Shown: one piece after another, positions 18,075 to 25,281 of the stretch
How positions within the stretch are numbered: position 1 is the first letter of the stretch
How the letters are laid out: every line of letters starts with the position of its first letter
Source of the DNA: VRUE01 sp963697915
Lineage (GTDB): Bacteria > Actinomycetota > Thermoleophilia > Solirubrobacterales > 70-9
Direction of reading: 5' to 3'
Length of the DNA stretch: 64,000 nt
NCBI GenBank assembly: GCA_963697915.1
Contig: OY969103.1
Coordinates: 1,550,001-1,614,000 of the forward strand
Notes under the pieces: generated by a model
Databases searched by the model: none
What the model was told of the DNA's origin: nothing
Seen by the model: the letters and a program-made list of their open reading frames with translations, nothing else
Made by a program: the position numbers and the translations under genes

Positions 18075-20891
18075 TCAGCCGCAGCCGGTGTTATTGCCGC
18101 AGCTGCTGCACGTGTAGCAGCTGCCGGTGCGCTGCATCATGCCGCCGCACTGCTCGCAGGCCGGGCCGAGGTCGAGGCCGGACATCTTCGCCGGCACGAC
18201 CGGTGGCGTGTCGGTGAAGGCCGCCGCGGCGGGCACCGCCTCGCCACCGCTCGCCTTCGCCTTCTCGGCGCCGTTGCCCTGCGCGTGGCCGTTGCCGCCG
18301 TTCGCCGGACCGGCCGTGTCGGTGGCGATCCCGAGCCCGAGCTGCGAGGTCTCAGCGTCCTTCTTGGCGCGCACCTCCTGGGTCATGATCCCCAGTTCCT
18401 CGAGCGTGTCGGTGTCCTCGATGAAGCGGCTCGCCAGCCAGCGCATGATGTAGTCGGGCATCGATTTGGCGAAGGGGATCTCCGGGTTGCCGGTGATGCC
18501 CTCGGGCTCGAAGCGCATGTAGCTGAACTTGCGCACGAAGGTCTCCAACGGCACCCCGTACTGGAGGCCGAGCGAGATCGCGGTCGCGAAGGCATTCAGC
18601 AGCCCGCGCATCGTCGAGCCCTCCTTGCCGATGTCGGTGAGGAAGATCTCGCCGACCGTGCCGTCGTCGTACTTGCCGGCGGTGATGTAGCCCTCGTGGC
18701 CGCCGATCGCGAACTTGTGGGTGATCGATTCGCGCTCGCGCGGCATCTTCTTGCGCACCGGCTGCGCCATCTCGACCTCCGCCTCCTTGTCCTCCTGGGC
18801 GTCGGTGCGCAGCGCCTGCGCGGTCTTCGAGCCGTCGCGGTAGATCGCCAGCGCCTTGAGGCCGCCCTGCCAGCCGCGCGTGTAGGCGTCGGCGATGTCC
18901 TCGATCGTCGCCGACTGCGGCAGGTTGACCGTCTTCGAGATCGCCCCGGAGATGAAGGGCTGGGTCGCCGCCATCATGTCGATGTGGCCGGTGTGCGAGA
19001 TCGCCCGCTCGCCGACCGCGACGTCGAAGACCTGCAGGTGCTCGTCCTTGAGGCCGGGGGCGCCGACGATCGTCGCCTTCTCGGCGATGTAGGCGTCGAT
19101 CTGGTCGACCTCTGTCTCGCTGTAGCCGAGCGTGCGCAGCGCCAGCGGCACCGAGCGGTTGACGATCGTCATCTGCCCGCCGCCGACCAGCTCCTTGAAC
19201 TTGACCAGCGAGAAGTCGGGCTCGATCCCGGTCGTGTCGCAGTCCATCAGGAAGCTGATCGTCCCGGTCGGGGCCAGCACCGTCGCCTGCGCGTTGCGGT
19301 AGCCGTGCTCCTCGCCCTCGGCGACCGCCTCGTCCCAGGCCCGCTGCGCCGCCTCGAGCAGGTCGCCCTTCACCCCGGTCTCGGGGACGTCGTAGGCCGC
19401 GTCGCGGTGCATCCGCATCACCCCGTTGTGGGCCTCGCGGTTCTTCGCGTACTCGTCGTAGGGCCCGGTCGCCTCGGCGGCGATCCGCGCCGACTGGCGG
19501 TAGGCGCGGCCGGTCATCAGCGCCGTGATCGCGGCGGCGACGTTGCGGCCCTCGTCGGAGTCGTAGGGCAGGCCGTCGGACATCAGCAGGGCGCCGAGGT
19601 TGGCGTAGCCGAGCCCGAGCTGGCGGAAGGCGTTGGCGTTCTCGCCGATCTGCTCAGTCGGGTAGCTGGAGCAGCCGACGACGATCTCCTGGGCGAGGAA
19701 GACGACGTCGACCGCGTGCTCGAAGTCGGCGACGTCGAAGGAGCCGTCCTCGCGGCGGAATTTCATCAGGTTGAGCGAGGCCAGGTTGCAGGCCGAGTCG
19801 TCGACGTGCATGTACTCGCTGCAGGGGTTGGAGGCGTTGATCCGGCCCGACTCCGGGCAGGTGTGCCAGCGGTTGATGATCGTGTCGTACTGGACGCCGG
19901 GGTCGGCGCAGCGCCAGGCGGCGTCGGCGATCTGGTTCATCAGCTCGCGCGCCGGCAGCGTTTTAGTCGCCTCGCCGGTGGTGCGCGCGATCAGGTCCCA
20001 GTCCTCGCCGGCCTCGACCGCCTCCATGAAGTCGTCGGTGACCCGCACTGAGTTGTTGGCGTTCTGGTACTGGATCGAGGTGAAGCCCTCGCCGTCGATC
20101 GACATGTCGAAGCCGGCGTCGCGCAGGGCGCCCGCCTTCTCCTCCTCTTTGGCCTTGCACCAGACGAAGTGCTCGATATCGGGGTGGTCGACGTCGAGCA
20201 CGACCATCTTCGCCGCCCGCCGCGTCTTGCCGCCCGACTTGATCGTCCCGGCCCAGGAGTCGGCGCCGCGCATGAAGCTGACCGGGCCGCTCGCCGTGCC
20301 GCCCTTCTTCAGCGGCTCCATCGAGCCGCGGATGTTGGAGAGGTTGATCCCCGAGCCGGAGCCGCCGCGGAAGATCTTGCCCTCCTTGGTGTTCCAGCCG
20401 AGGATCGACTCCATGTTGTCCTCGACGCTGAGGATGAAGCAGGCGCTGCACTGCGGCCGCTCCTCGAAGCCGACGTTGAACCAGACCGGCGAGTTGAAGG
20501 CCGCCTTCTGGTTGAGCAGGATCGAGGTCAGCTCCGCTTCGAAGGCATCGGCATCCTCGTCGGAGGCGAAGTAGCCGCCCTCGCGCCCCCAGCCCGAGAT
20601 CGTCCCCGCGACGCGACCGATCATCTGTTTCACCGAGTTCTCGCGCGACTCGCTCCCCAGCTGACCGCGGAAGTACTTCTGGGCGACGATGTTGGTCGCG
20701 TTCTGCGACCAGCTCTTGGGGAACTCGACCCCGCGCTGCTCGAAGGCCGGCGCGGCGGGATCGCCGATCACGGCGTCACGTGTCTCCCACTCGATCTCGT
20801 CGAACGGGTGCGTTCCGGGGGAGGAGAATCTGCGCTCGACCGACAGCCCCTCGAGACCGTTTTTCGTAGCGCTGGTGGCGGTCTTGGACAT
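18075..20891 (-). CDS. nrdJ: Vitamin B12-dependent ribonucleotide reductase (class II), 938 aa
   Basis: Reduces ribonucleotides to deoxyribonucleotides using adenosylcobalamin to make the thiyl radical, independent of oxygen. Recognisable parts: the first active-site cysteine in SACFILS (Cys151); NPCSEYMHVDDSACNLASLNL with the radical cysteine Cys357; the glycine-rich FRGGSGSGINLS; PTGTISFLMDCDTTGIEP; and a C-terminal zinc-ribbon-like tail ending CEQCGG...CYTCSSCGNNTGCG. Length fits the long actinobacterial NrdJ. The start ATG has a good Shine-Dalgarno (GAGGAGAAG). The 131-base upstream gap is too short for a classical cobalamin riboswitch and none is seen. A secreted-protein gene follows at 7 bases. 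Confidence 0.97.
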   Translation of the reverse strand: MSKTATSATKNGLEGLSVERRFSSPGTHPFDEIEWETRDAVIGDPAAPAFEQRGVEFPKSWSQNATNIVAQKYFRGQLGSESRENSVKQMIGRVAGTISGWGREGGYFASDEDADAFEAELTSILLNQKAAFNSPVWFNVGFEERPQCSACFILSVEDNMESILGWNTKEGKIFRGGSGSGINLSNIRGSMEPLKKGGTASGPVSFMRGADSWAGTIKSGGKTRRAAKMVVLDVDHPDIEHFVWCKAKEEEKAGALRDAGFDMSIDGEGFTSIQYQNANNSVRVTDDFMEAVEAGEDWDLIARTTGEATKTLPARELMNQIADAAWRCADPGVQYDTIINRWHTCPESGRINASNPCSEYMHVDDSACNLASLNLMKFRREDGSFDVADFEHAVDVVFLAQEIVVGCSSYPTEQIGENANAFRQLGLGYANLGALLMSDGLPYDSDEGRNVAAAITALMTGRAYRQSARIAAEATGPYDEYAKNREAHNGVMRMHRDAAYDVPETGVKGDLLEAAQRAWDEAVAEGEEHGYRNAQATVLAPTGTISFLMDCDTTGIEPDFSLVKFKELVGGGQMTIVNRSVPLALRTLGYSETEVDQIDAYIAEKATIVGAPGLKDEHLQVFDVAVGERAISHTGHIDMMAATQPFISGAISKTVNLPQSATIEDIADAYTRGWQGGLKALAIYRDGSKTAQALRTDAQEDKEAEVEMAQPVRKKMPRERESITHKFAIGGHEGYITAGKYDDGTVGEIFLTDIGKEGSTMRGLLNAFATAISLGLQYGVPLETFVRKFSYMRFEPEGITGNPEIPFAKSMPDYIMRWLASRFIEDTDTLEELGIMTQEVRAKKDAETSQLGLGIATDTAGPANGGNGHAQGNGAEKAKASGGEAVPAAAAFTDTPPVVPAKMSGLDLGPACEQCGGMMQRTGSCYTCSSCGNNTGCG

Positions 20892-21022
20892 CGAACTTCT
20901 CCTCTCGAGGCGACTTTTAGGGGGAGCTACCCAGGATCGTCAACGAGTCGGACAGACTTTGTCGGGCCTGACTCCGCAAAAGCCGCAGATTTCGCATCTC
21001 TCTGCTCTATGGTGACAAGGAG

Positions 21023-21727
21023 ATGGTTCGGGCAAAGGCCGCTGAGAAGGCCGAATCTGCAAAGGAAGCTGCAAGCGAGGCGATCGCCGCGGTCAAACCG
21101 AAGCTGCGCGGCGTCTCGCACGAGTGGGCGTTCTTCCTCTCGCTCGGGCTCGGCGCGGCGCTGATCGCTGCCGCCGACACCTCGCAGGCGACCCTGGCGG
21201 TGGCGATCTACGCCGCCAGCCTCTCCGCCCTGCTCGGCACCAGCGCCCTCTACCACCGGGTCGAGTGGAAGCGGCCCGACGTGCGCCGCTGGATGCGCCG
21301 CCTCGATCACTCGATGATCTTCTTCCTCATCGCCGGCACCTACACGCCCTTCGCCCTGCTGGTGCTGAACGGGCCCCTGGCCGACGCGATCCTCGCCGTC
21401 GTCTGGATCGGGGCGGTGGTCGGCACGATCGTCGAGATGGTCTGGATCGAGCACCCGAAGTGGGTCGCGGCGCTCGTCTACCTGTCGCTCGGCTGGGTCG
21501 CCGTGCTCGGCTTCCCCGGCCTCTGGGAGGAGATGGGAGTGGCCGGGACGCTCCTGGTCGCCGCCGGCGGCCTCTTCTACACGCTCGGCGCCGTCGTCTA
21601 CGCGACCCAGCGGCCCAACCCCAACCCGCGGGTCTTCGGCTACCACGAGATCTTCCACCTCTTCGTCATCCTCGCCGCCGCCGCCCACTTCGCCGCCGTC
21701 GCCTTCTTCGCCCTGCCGGCCGCCTGA
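21023..21727 (+). CDS. Hemolysin III / PAQR family membrane protein, 234 aa
   Basis: Seven-helix membrane protein of the HlyIII/PAQR type (YqfA-like). The family histidines and acids are visible: SALYHRVEW in helix 2, RLDHSMIFFLIAGTYTPF in helix 3, and GYHEIFHLFVILAAAAHF in the last helix. These residues form a buried metal site in PAQR proteins. A 30-residue Ala/Lys/Glu N-terminal stretch precedes the first helix. The AAGGAG before the ATG is directly adjacent, unusually close, so a slightly later start cannot be excluded. Biological role in bacteria is uncertain; membrane homeostasis is suspected for the family. Confidence 0.9.
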   Translation: MVRAKAAEKAESAKEAASEAIAAVKPKLRGVSHEWAFFLSLGLGAALIAAADTSQATLAVAIYAASLSALLGTSALYHRVEWKRPDVRRWMRRLDHSMIFFLIAGTYTPFALLVLNGPLADAILAVVWIGAVVGTIVEMVWIEHPKWVAALVYLSLGWVAVLGFPGLWEEMGVAGTLLVAAGGLFYTLGAVVYATQRPNPNPRVFGYHEIFHLFVILAAAAHFAAVAFFALPAA

Positions 21728-21738
21728 GTAAGACGAAC

Positions 21739-21773
21739 GCTGCATTTACCCCGCTATGCGGGGGAAATGCAGC
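21739..21773. terminator. Hairpin between convergent hlyIII-like and FMN reductase genes
   Basis: Sixteen-base stem with one A/G mismatch around the 3-base loop TAT (arms GCTGCATTTACCCCGC and GCGGGGGAAATGCAGC). AT-rich ends to the stem and position between two convergent stops suggest a bidirectional terminator. Confidence 0.75.
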
Positions 21774-21778
21774 ACGCG

Positions 21779-22345
21779 TCAGGCGGCGACCGGCGTCGGC
21801 TCGGCCTCGCGCTCGGCGGCGGCGACCAGCTCGGCGAGGATCTCGTCGAGGCGCTCGGCCAGCTCCGGCGGCAGCTCGAGGCGTTCGCCGCGGCGCAGCT
21901 GGTGGGCGTGGCTGACCGGCAATTCGGCCTCCAGCACCCGGCCGCCCATCGCGCCCAGCACCTTGCGCAGCTCGGCCTGCGCCCAGACCGCGCCGAACAT
22001 CCCGGTCGAGGCGCCGATCGTCGCCGCCGGGATGCCGTTCAGGGCGCTCTCGCCGGCCGGCCGCGAGGCCCAGTCGAGCGCGTTCTTCAGCACCCCGGGG
22101 ATCGAGTGGCTGTACTCGGGGGTGGCGATCAGGACGGCGTCGGCCCCGCGGATCGCGTCGCGCAACGCCAGCACCGGCTCTGGCGCCCCACCCAGTTCCG
22201 CGTCCTCGTCGTAGGGCGGGATCTCGTCCAGCCGCTCGAAGGGGATCAGCTCCGCCCCGGCGGGCAGCCGCTCGGCGGCCGCCCGCAGCAGGGCGCTGTT
22301 GTGCGACTCGCGCCGCAGGCTGCCGGAGATGCCGAGGACCCGCAT
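21779..22345 (-). CDS. NADPH-dependent FMN reductase / quinone reductase, 188 aa
   Basis: Flavodoxin-like reductase of the NADPH-dependent FMN reductase family (chromate/azo/quinone reductase type). ISGSLRRESHNSALLRAA (6-23) is the FMN phosphate loop, and TPEYSHSIPGVLKNALDW (about 75-92) is the flavin ring/dimer segment. Length is normal. Its ATG overlaps the TAA of yceI (TAATG), so it is expressed under the same promoter. With MarR control and YceI this suggests defence against quinones or other electrophiles. Confidence 0.93.
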   Translation of the reverse strand: MRVLGISGSLRRESHNSALLRAAAERLPAGAELIPFERLDEIPPYDEDAELGGAPEPVLALRDAIRGADAVLIATPEYSHSIPGVLKNALDWASRPAGESALNGIPAATIGASTGMFGAVWAQAELRKVLGAMGGRVLEAELPVSHAHQLRRGERLELPPELAERLDEILAELVAAAEREAEPTPVAA

Positions 22346-22896
22346 TACCCGGCCTCCCCGACCAGCTCCAGCTCGATCGCGATCGCGACACCGTAATCGA
22401 GCACCTCGCCACCGCTGGGCAGCTCGGCCTGCCAGTCGAGACCGAACTCGCGGCGGTCGACGCTCGCCTCCAGCGAGAGCCCGACCCGGGGCGCCCCGGC
22501 GAGGTCGGCGCCGAGCTGGGCGAAGCGGCCGTGGGCCTCGACCTGGCGCACCTCGCCGCGGATCTCGAGCTCGCCGCGCAGCGTCGCGGTGTCGTTCTCG
22601 CCGACCTCGATCGCGCTCGACTCGAAGCGCAGCCGCGGGTGGCGCTCGGCGTCGAAGAACTCGGGGGAGAGCAGGTGCCCCTTCAGCTGCGGCTCGTCGA
22701 TCTCGACGCTCGCGACGTCGACCGATCCCTCCAGCTTCGGGCTCTCGCCGCCGCTCAGCCGCGCCTCGTAGTCGGCAAAGCCGCTGCGGAAGGTCGAGAG
22801 GCCGTTATGGACGATCGCGAAGCCCACCGTCGAGTGGACCGGATCGACGACGTAGGTGCCGGCCGGGACCTGCTGCTGGATCGTCTGCGTGCTCAT
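22345..22896 (-). CDS. YceI-family lipocalin-like isoprenoid-binding protein, 183 aa
   Basis: YceI proteins form a beta-barrel that binds polyisoprenoid or quinone-like chains. The hallmark start GTYVVDPVHSTVGFAIVHNGLSTFRSGF and the end EVLDYGVAIAIELELVG are present. It lacks a signal peptide, so it acts in the cytoplasm, unlike the periplasmic E. coli protein. The ATG before STQTIQQQ is preceded by a strong AGGAGG and a clear promoter; an upstream in-frame start would place that promoter inside the gene. Confidence 0.93.
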   Translation of the reverse strand: MSTQTIQQQVPAGTYVVDPVHSTVGFAIVHNGLSTFRSGFADYEARLSGGESPKLEGSVDVASVEIDEPQLKGHLLSPEFFDAERHPRLRFESSAIEVGENDTATLRGELEIRGEVRQVEAHGRFAQLGADLAGAPRVGLSLEASVDRREFGLDWQAELPSGGEVLDYGVAIAIELELVGEAG

Positions 22897-22944
22897 GTCG
22901 CTGCCTCCTGAACCAATTGTTTGCCCAATAAATATTTGCTTCAG

Positions 22945-22998
22945 AAACAATTCTAGCGAAGACAGTTTGCTTGTCAACTATTGACGAGGCAATATTCA
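22945..22998. promoter_or_regulatory. Divergent yceI/marR promoters with overlapping operators
   Basis: Towards yceI (minus strand): -35 TTGACA (22972-22977) and -10 TAGAAT (22950-22955), spacer 16. Towards marR (plus strand): -35 TTGTCA (22971-22976) and -10 TATTCA (22993-22998), spacer 16. The palindrome GTCAACTATTGAC (22973-22985) sits on both -35 boxes, and AAACAATT (22945-22952), which covers the yceI -10, pairs with AATTGTTT at 22915-22922. This is the layout expected for autoregulated MarR-type repression. The stretch is conspicuously AT-rich against the background. Confidence 0.72.
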
Positions 22999-23015
22999 TC
23001 TGGGATCATTCGGGC

Positions 23016-23510
23016 ATGGCCACGGCGACGACCAGGAACGGTAGGGCGAGGCGGAACGGCGCGAAGCCCGAGGCCGATCCGCACCGCGAGGCGTGGACGG
23101 CGCTCTGCCACGCCCACGCGAGCGTCACCGGCCGCCTGCAGGAGGCGCTGACCGACGCCGGCCTGCCGCCGCTCGCCTGGTACGAGGTTCTCGACGCCGT
23201 CGCCCAGGCCGACGACCAGCGGCTGAAGATGGGCGATCTCGCCGGCGCCCTGGTGATCAGCCGTGGCGGCCTGACCAAGCTCGTCGACAAGCTGGTCAAG
23301 GCGGGGCTGCTGGAGCGCGCTTTCTGCGCGACGGACCGGCGTGTCAGTTACGCGGTCTTGACCCCGTCGGGCCAGGGGGTGCTCGAGGAGATGCGCCCGG
23401 TCGTGCTCGGTGAGCTGCGCGCCGCCTTCGCCAAGAGCCTCAGCGCTCGCCAGGCGGCCGCCCTGCGCGACGCCCTGGTCAAGGTCAGCGCCGAGAGCTG
23501 CTCGGCCTGA
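23016..23510 (+). CDS. MarR-family transcriptional regulator, 164 aa
   Basis: Winged-helix dimeric repressor. The recognition region ALVISRGGLTKLVDKLVKAGLLER followed by the wing ATDRRVSYAVLTPSGQ is typical MarR, with helix-turn-helix at about residues 75-100. The N-terminal 20 residues are basic and probably flexible. A TTG start 15 codons upstream would lie inside the palindromic operator, so the ATG is used. The leader is only about 10-15 bases with no strong ribosome site. It likely represses itself and the divergent yceI-FMN reductase operon. Two cysteines (LERAFCATD and ESCSA) could sense oxidants, an inference. Confidence 0.93.
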   Translation: MATATTRNGRARRNGAKPEADPHREAWTALCHAHASVTGRLQEALTDAGLPPLAWYEVLDAVAQADDQRLKMGDLAGALVISRGGLTKLVDKLVKAGLLERAFCATDRRVSYAVLTPSGQGVLEEMRPVVLGELRAAFAKSLSARQAAALRDALVKVSAESCSA

Positions 23511-23513
23511 AGC

Positions 23514-24260
23514 TCAGGCCAGCGCCGCCGCGGCGCGCGTTTTGGCGTCCTCGATCAGGGCCAGCACCCGCGCCTCATCGCCCTCGCGCAGCAGCACCAC
23601 CGGGTCGGGGTCGCCGTTGACGATCCCCTCGAAGAACTCCTTGCGGTCCTGGTAGGTCGGCAGCGTGCCCTTGGCCCAGCCGCGGGCGCCGTTGAGGATC
23701 ACCGCCAGGCGCGCGTACTCCTCGCCGAACAGCTCGGAGACCTCGTGCTTCATCCGCTTCGCCAGGGCGGGGGAGGCGCCGGCGGTCGAGATCGCGATCG
23801 CCAGCGGGCCGCTGCGCACGATCGCCGGCAGGATGAAGTTGCAGAGCGGCGGCACGTCGACGACGTTGACCAGCATCGCGCGCCGCTCGGCGTCGTCGAA
23901 GACGCCGATGTTGACCTCGCTGTCGTCGGTCGCGGCGATCACCATGAAGGCGCCCTCGAGGTCGGCGGCGCCGGCGTAGGGCCGCTTCTCCCACTCGATC
24001 GACCCCTCCGCCGCCAGCGCCTCCAGCTCCGGGTGGGCGAGCGGGGCGATCAGGGTCACGCCGGCGTCGCAGGCGAGCAGCCCCTCGACCTTCTCGAGCC
24101 CGATGTCACCGCCGCCGACGACCAGGCAGCGCCGCCCCACCAGCTTCAGGCAGGCGATGTAGAAGGGGGTCTCCAGCATGTCGCGCACGCACGACTGGTC
24201 GCAGATCCCCTTGCGGAGCTGACAGACGCACTCCTTGCCCGCGTAGGCCTGTGCCGGCAT
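23514..24260 (-). CDS. Precorrin-2 dehydrogenase / sirohydrochlorin ferrochelatase-like, 248 aa
   Basis: CysG N-terminal/MET8-type enzyme that oxidises precorrin-2 to sirohydrochlorin with NAD and may insert iron, giving siroheme. The NAD-binding GRRCLVVGGGDIGLEKV (about 43-59), the ISTAGASPALAKRMK segment and LFGEEYARLA are diagnostic. Homologues usually start near MLETPFYIACLKL; here an ATG 27 codons earlier adds a segment with the spacing C-x-C-x6-C-x3-C. Neither start has a clear ribosome site, so the longer form is a choice, not a fact. No uroporphyrinogen methyltransferase or sulfite reductase gene is adjacent. Confidence 0.85.
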   Translation of the reverse strand: MPAQAYAGKECVCQLRKGICDQSCVRDMLETPFYIACLKLVGRRCLVVGGGDIGLEKVEGLLACDAGVTLIAPLAHPELEALAAEGSIEWEKRPYAGAADLEGAFMVIAATDDSEVNIGVFDDAERRAMLVNVVDVPPLCNFILPAIVRSGPLAIAISTAGASPALAKRMKHEVSELFGEEYARLAVILNGARGWAKGTLPTYQDRKEFFEGIVNGDPDPVVLLREGDEARVLALIEDAKTRAAAALA

Positions 24261-24270
24261 GTGAGAGAGG

Positions 24271-25203
24271 TTAGAGGGAGTCGAGCGTGCGCTTCAATCC
24301 CTCGTCGAGCCCGGTCTCGGCTCGCCAGCCCAGCTCGCTCTCGGCCCGGCCGGGGTCGAGCGAGATCCGCTGCACCTCGCCGGTGCGGGGCGGGGCGAGC
24401 TCGGGCTCGAAGCCCTCGGCACCGCCCAGCGCGCCGAGCCGCGCGGCCAGCTCCAGTACGTCGGTCTCGATCCCGCTGCCGATGTTGATCGGCCCTCTCG
24501 CCTCCGAGTCGGCCGCCGCCAGCGCCGCCGCGACCACGTCGGCGACATATACGTAGTCGCGGGTCTGGCGGCCGTCGCCGTAGACGGTCGGCCGTTCGCC
24601 GCCGAGCAGGCGGCCGCAGAAGATCGCGATCACACCGGCCTCGCCGAGCGGGTCCTGGCGCGGCCCGTAGACGTTGCCCAGCCGCAGGCTGATCGCGGAG
24701 AGGCCGTAGAGCCGTTCGTAGAGCGCCAGATAGCCCTCGGCGGCGAACTTGCTCTGGCCGTAGGGGGAGAGCGGCGCGATCGGCGCGCTTTCGTCGAGCG
24801 GCAGCTGCTGCCCCTCGCCCTCGCCGTAGATCGCGCCGCCGGTCGAGATGAAGACGATCCGTGAGCAGCCGGCCGCGCGTGCCGCCTCGGCCAGGTTGGC
24901 GGTGCCGCCGACGTTGACCGCGGCGTCGAAGGCCGGGTCGTCGATCGAGCGCCGCACGTCGATCTGGGCGGCCAGGTGGAAGATCACCTCGGGCCGCGCC
25001 GCGGCGACCCGTTCGCTCAGCGCCGCCGCCTCGCGGATGTCGAGCTCGGCCAGCTCCGCGCCCGCCGCCAGCGCCCCGTCGAGGTTGACCCGGCGGCCGG
25101 TCGAGAGGTCGTCGACGACCGTCACCTCGTCGCCCCGCGCCAGCAGCGCGTCGACCAGGTTCGAGCCGATGAAGCCGGCGCCGCCGGTGACCAAAGCCCT
25201 CAT
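24271..25203 (-). CDS. NAD-dependent sugar epimerase/dehydratase, GalE type, 310 aa
   Basis: Extended short-chain dehydrogenase acting on nucleotide sugars. The NAD loop GGAGFIGSN (7-15), the catalytic STGGAIYGEG serine region, and the YGQSK motif (Tyr148, Lys152) are intact. LRLGNVYGPRQDP is the UDP-sugar epimerase signature. The sequence is closest in style to UDP-glucose 4-epimerases of actinobacteria and archaea. It would supply UDP-galactose or a related sugar for surface glycans. The ATG is 10 bases or more clear of the divergent topA leader. An apparent 911-residue extension upstream is only antisense to topA. Confidence 0.93.
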   Translation of the reverse strand: MRALVTGGAGFIGSNLVDALLARGDEVTVVDDLSTGRRVNLDGALAAGAELAELDIREAAALSERVAAARPEVIFHLAAQIDVRRSIDDPAFDAAVNVGGTANLAEAARAAGCSRIVFISTGGAIYGEGEGQQLPLDESAPIAPLSPYGQSKFAAEGYLALYERLYGLSAISLRLGNVYGPRQDPLGEAGVIAIFCGRLLGGERPTVYGDGRQTRDYVYVADVVAAALAAADSEARGPINIGSGIETDVLELAARLGALGGAEGFEPELAPPRTGEVQRISLDPGRAESELGWRAETGLDEGLKRTLDSL

Positions 25204-25281
25204 GAGCGCGCCGATCCTACGGGGATCGGCGGTTGCCCTCCCGGTTGCTTCGCCGAACGCCCCTGCTACCCTCGCCGCCCC

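Noticed and set aside
17796..20051. Open frame antisense to nrdJ and the adjoining secreted-protein gene
   Set aside because: Same codon-bias artefact; Arg/His/Val/Gly repeats and no recognisable motif.
20892..21022. Cobalamin riboswitch or NrdR box upstream of nrdJ
   Set aside because: The gap is short; I see no B12-box pattern or paired NrdR-like AT-rich palindromes.
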